A stretch of 7,267 nucleotides of DNA, taken from NCBI GenBank assembly GCA_964495655.1, contig CAZBWK010000141.1, forward strand, positions 1-7,267, written 5' to 3'. The notes beneath the pieces were generated by a model. The model was given only the letters and a program-made list of their open reading frames with translations. It was not told the origin of the DNA and searched no databases. Within the stretch, counting starts at the first letter, position 1; each line of letters begins with the position of its first letter. Source of the DNA: JAAYJR01 sp964495655 (lineage in GTDB: Bacteria > Bacteroidota > Bacteroidia > Bacteroidales > Prolixibacteraceae). The position numbers and the translations under genes are program-made. This document shows positions 4,292-7,267 of this stretch, piece after piece.

Positions 4292-7267
4292 ATGAACATA
4301 TTAAATAATAAATTGTCAGGTTTGCTTATAGCGGGTTTACTGCTATTTCTTAATCAGGGGAAAGCATCAACAACGAATTATGGAAAAAATGATATTTCCG
4401 GGCCGAATATCATTTTTATCCTTACAGATGACCAGAGATGGGACGCACTGGGATATGCAGGTAATAAAATTATTCAGACACCTGAAATGGATAAGCTGGC
4501 AAAGAGAGGCGCCTATTTTAAAAACGCTGTGGTAACCACTCCTATATGCTCAGCAAGCCGTGCAAGTATCTTCACCGGATTATATGAGCGAACTCACAGA
4601 TATACATTTCAGACAGGGCCGTTACGAAATGAATATATCAATGAATCATATCCGGCTATTCTGAAAAAGTCAGGTTACCATACCGGGTTCTTTGGCAAGT
4701 TCGGAGTTAACGTAAGCGATCCGGACCGATTATTTGACATTTTTGAGAATTACGACCGTAACGGCAGGTACCCTGACCGGCGGGGCTATTACTATAAAAT
4801 GCTTGACGGGGATACAGTGCATCTGACGCGCTATACCGGACAAAAAGCGTTGGAGTTCATCGGGAATGCTCCCTCCGGAAAACCCTTCTGCCTGTCGCTC
4901 AGCTTCAGCGCCCCTCATGCTCATGATCCGGCGCCCCTGCAGTATTTCTGGCAGGAGGAATCAGATCACCTTTACCAAAAGACTGATATGCCCGGTCCGT
5001 CACTGGCAGATGATAAATATTTTTCCGGCCTGCCTCTGCCTGTTCGGGAAGGATTTAACAGGTTGCGCTGGACCTGGAGGTTTGATACTCCCGAAAAATA
5101 TCAGCACAGCGTAAAAGGATATTACCGGATGATACATGGAATAGACCTGGAGATAGCCAAGATAAGAAGAAAACTTAAAGAGAGGGGGATTGACAAAAAT
5201 ACAGTCATCATTGTTATGGGCGATAACGGATATTTTCTTGGTGAACGGCAGCTGGCAGGTAAATGGCTTATGTATGATAATTCCATTCGTGTACCATTGA
5301 TAATATATGACCCCCGAATAAAAAAACAGCGCGATATTGAAGATATGGCTCTTAATATTGACATTCCGGCCACCATACTTGATCTGGCAGGTATTGATAA
5401 GCCTCCTGCATGGCATGGACAGAGCCTTGTTCCCATGGTTACAGGGGAGCGGCTGTCAACCGGCCGCGACACAATCCTGGCAGAGCACCTGTGGGAATTT
5501 GAAAACATACCTCCAAGTGAGGGTGTGCGAACAGCCGAATGGAAGTATTTCAGGTATGTCAATGATAAATCCGCCGAGGAGTTATACAACCTGAAAAAAG
5601 ATCCTGCAGAGGCAGTTAACCTGGCAAAAGATGCCTCTTACGCCGATGTGCTTGATAAGCTCAGGAAGTCATGTGACAGGTTAACTGAAAGATATGCAGA
5701 TAAATATTCAGGCGTGCCTCACGGACTCATGGTTGAGTATATCAGGGAACCCGAAAAGACCAGGATCAATGACGACCGGCCCGGGTATAGCTGGATAGTG
5801 CCCGGAGAAGCTGTTTATCAAAAAGCTTATCAGATACTTGTCTCATCAGACAGGTCGAAGATTGATAATAATATCGGGGATATATGGGACAGTAAACCGG
5901 TCAGGAGCAATATGTCAGTTAATATTGAACATGCTGGTGAGAAGCTTAAGCCTGATTCAACTTACTTTTGGAAAGTAAGGATCTTTGATAAAGATAACAG
6001 GTTGTCAGACTATTCCGCCGTACAGCAATTTCATACAGGTTCATTTAAAGGTACAGTCTCTTCAAAGAATTTTTTCCAGGTTGAGCGTATCTCACCGGTA
6101 AGCTTCAGCAAACTGACAGGTAACAGCTATTTTATTGATTTTGGCAAGGATGCATTCGGAACAATTGAACTGGATTACAAGGCAAAAAAACCGGAAGTTT
6201 TAACTGTCCGGCTGGGCGAAAAACTGTCAGATGGAAAGATAGACAGGGATCCAGGGGGATCAATCCGCTATCAGGAGGTGAGCCTTGACATTACACCGGG
6301 AAAACAACACTATACATTGAAACTGCCACCCGATAAGAGAAATACGGGCGGGGACGCTATACTGCTTCCCGATTCCTTTGGAGTGGTACTGCCCTTCAGG
6401 TATTGCGAAATCGAAAATGCATCAGAAAATATAGAAGCTGACGATATCCGGCAAAAAGCTTTTTTTCACTATTTTGACTACGGTCAAAGCAGTTTCTCAA
6501 GCTCTGATGACATACTGAACCAGGTCTGGGATATCTGCAAATACAGTATGAAAGCTACATCATTTGCAGGACTGTATATTGACGGTGACCGGGAGAGGAT
6601 TCCGTATGAAGCTGATGCCTATATAAATCAGCTTGGCCATTATTGCACTGACCGCGAATATGCAATGGCGCGGCAGACGATAGAATATTTCATGTACCAC
6701 CCTACATGGCCTACAGAATGGCTTCTCCACACTGCAATGATGATAATTCAGGATTATTACTATACAGGAGATGCCAAACTGATTGAAGAATATTATGAGA
6801 TGCTGAAAAATAAAACCCTGAAAGAGCTGGCCCGCGAAGATGGGTTAATAAGCACAGAGACAGGAAAAGTTACAGGTGAGTTTATGGGAAAAATCGGCTT
6901 TGCTGACACGACAAAGAGGTTGCGTGACATTGTTGACTGGCCACAGGCACAAAAAGGATCAGGCTGGAAACTTGCTGATCCCAAAGGTGAAAGCGACGGA
7001 CACCAGATGTTGCCGGTAAACACTGTCGTGAATTGCTTCTTTTATGAAAATATGAAAATAATGGCTGAAGTTGCCAGGCTGCTGAATAAGCCTGCGGATG
7101 AGGATGAATTTCAGTATATGGCATCAAAAGTGAAAAAAACTATCAATGAAAAACTTTTCGACTTCCGGAGAGGTATATATATCGACGGAGAAGGAGCAGA
7201 CCATTCTTCGCTGCACTCAAACATGTTGCCCTTGGCATTTGACATAGTACCCGAAAAGTATAAGTCA
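4292..7267 (+). CDS. Secreted bifunctional S1 sulfatase / GH78 alpha-L-rhamnosidase fusion (partial at right edge)
   Basis: A single frame of 992 codons, open to the window end with no internal stop. Residues 1-25 look like a Sec signal peptide (LSGLLIAGLLLFL, cleavage likely after GKA). Residues ~37-475 form a type I sulfatase: NIIFILTDDQ with metal ligands Asp46 and Asp47; CSASR at 86-90, where Cys86 should become formylglycine; His102; Lys136 in GKFG; APHAH with His209 and His211; MGDNG with Asp311 and Asn312; Lys324 in GKWLMYDNSIRVPL; and the C-terminal EWKYFRY...ELYNLKKDP. Residues ~480-580 (VEYIREP, AYQILVSS, DIWDSKPV, YFWKVRIFDKD) match the N-terminal fibronectin-like domain of GH78. 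Residues ~613-720 (YFIDFGKDAFGTIEL) are the beta-sandwich, and from ~730 comes the (alpha/alpha) barrel with DGDRERIPYEAD (764-775) and HPTWPTEW (803-810). Only the barrel's end and C-terminal domain are missing. The enzyme would remove sulfate and rhamnose from a sulfated polysaccharide, plausibly ulvan, in the periplasm. The start at 4292 is chosen because the signal peptide follows directly. Confidence 0.9.
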   Translation, partial: MNILNNKLSGLLIAGLLLFLNQGKASTTNYGKNDISGPNIIFILTDDQRWDALGYAGNKIIQTPEMDKLAKRGAYFKNAVVTTPICSASRASIFTGLYERTHRYTFQTGPLRNEYINESYPAILKKSGYHTGFFGKFGVNVSDPDRLFDIFENYDRNGRYPDRRGYYYKMLDGDTVHLTRYTGQKALEFIGNAPSGKPFCLSLSFSAPHAHDPAPLQYFWQEESDHLYQKTDMPGPSLADDKYFSGLPLPVREGFNRLRWTWRFDTPEKYQHSVKGYYRMIHGIDLEIAKIRRKLKERGIDKNTVIIVMGDNGYFLGERQLAGKWLMYDNSIRVPLIIYDPRIKKQRDIEDMALNIDIPATILDLAGIDKPPAWHGQSLVPMVTGERLSTGRDTILAEHLWEFENIPPSEGVRTAEWKYFRYVNDKSAEELYNLKKDPAEAVNLAKDASYADVLDKLRKSCDRLTERYADKYSGVPHGLMVEYIREPEKTRINDDRPGYSWIVPGEAVYQKAYQILVSSDRSKIDNNIGDIWDSKPVRSNMSVNIEHAGEKLKPDSTYFWKVRIFDKDNRLSDYSAVQQFHTGSFKGTVSSKNFFQVERISPVSFSKLTGNSYFIDFGKDAFGTIELDYKAKKPEVLTVRLGEKLSDGKIDRDPGGSIRYQEVSLDITPGKQHYTLKLPPDKRNTGGDAILLPDSFGVVLPFRYCEIENASENIEADDIRQKAFFHYFDYGQSSFSSSDDILNQVWDICKYSMKATSFAGLYIDGDRERIPYEADAYINQLGHYCTDREYAMARQTIEYFMYHPTWPTEWLLHTAMMIIQDYYYTGDAKLIEEYYEMLKNKTLKELAREDGLISTETGKVTGEFMGKIGFADTTKRLRDIVDWPQAQKGSGWKLADPKGESDGHQMLPVNTVVNCFFYENMKIMAEVARLLNKPADEDEFQYMASKVKKTINEKLFDFRRGIYIDGEGADHSSLHSNMLPLAFDIVPEKYKS

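Noticed and set aside
5000..5589. Two long minus-strand open frames (138 and 155 codons)
   Set aside because: They lie opposite the sulfatase domain, whose frame carries the metal-binding MGDNG and GKW motifs; low-complexity Ser/Arg-rich translations mark them as shadows.

Overview
The window reads as chromosomal DNA of a Bacteroidota species, most likely an anaerobic or facultative polysaccharide degrader from a marine or sediment habitat. This is inferred from moderate-GC genes separated by very AT-rich spacers, start codons without clear Shine-Dalgarno sequences, a lipoprotein beside a secreted sulfatase and rhamnosidase, and a phosphotransbutyrylase/butyrate kinase pair. No rRNA, tRNA, CRISPR array, insertion sequence or integrase was seen.

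Layout: (1) 1-393, minus strand, the N-terminal fifth of an acetyl-CoA synthetase cut by the left edge; its last ~14 visible residues do not look like the family. (2) 394-701, a 308-bp AT-rich divergent intergenic region with a short direct repeat (AGGTGTT twice, 20 bp apart). (3) 702-2691, plus strand, a tight two-gene unit: ptb (300 aa) and buk (360 aa), 4 bp apart. (4) 2739-4259, a 506-aa predicted lipoprotein with a BNR/sialidase-like beta-propeller, best matched to the BNR_4 type. (5) 4292-7267, an open frame of 992 codons running off the right edge: signal peptide, complete S1-type sulfatase, GH78-type accessory domains, then most of a GH78 alpha-L-rhamnosidase catalytic domain.

How the genes may work together: the two exported proteins look like part of a locus for a sulfated, rhamnose-containing polysaccharide. 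Ulvan (sulfated rhamnose with uronic acids and xylose) is the leading candidate, because BNR_4-type propellers include ulvan lyases and sulfatase-GH78 fusions occur in ulvan loci. The fusion would remove a sulfate and then a rhamnose within one polypeptide. Ptb-Buk turns butyryl-CoA (or branched acyl-CoA) into acid plus ATP, and the divergent Acs activates acetate. Both sit on the fermentation and short-chain-acid side of metabolism and may be neighbours rather than functional partners of the sugar genes. No SusC/SusD pair, regulator or further CAZyme is visible, so the locus probably continues to the right.
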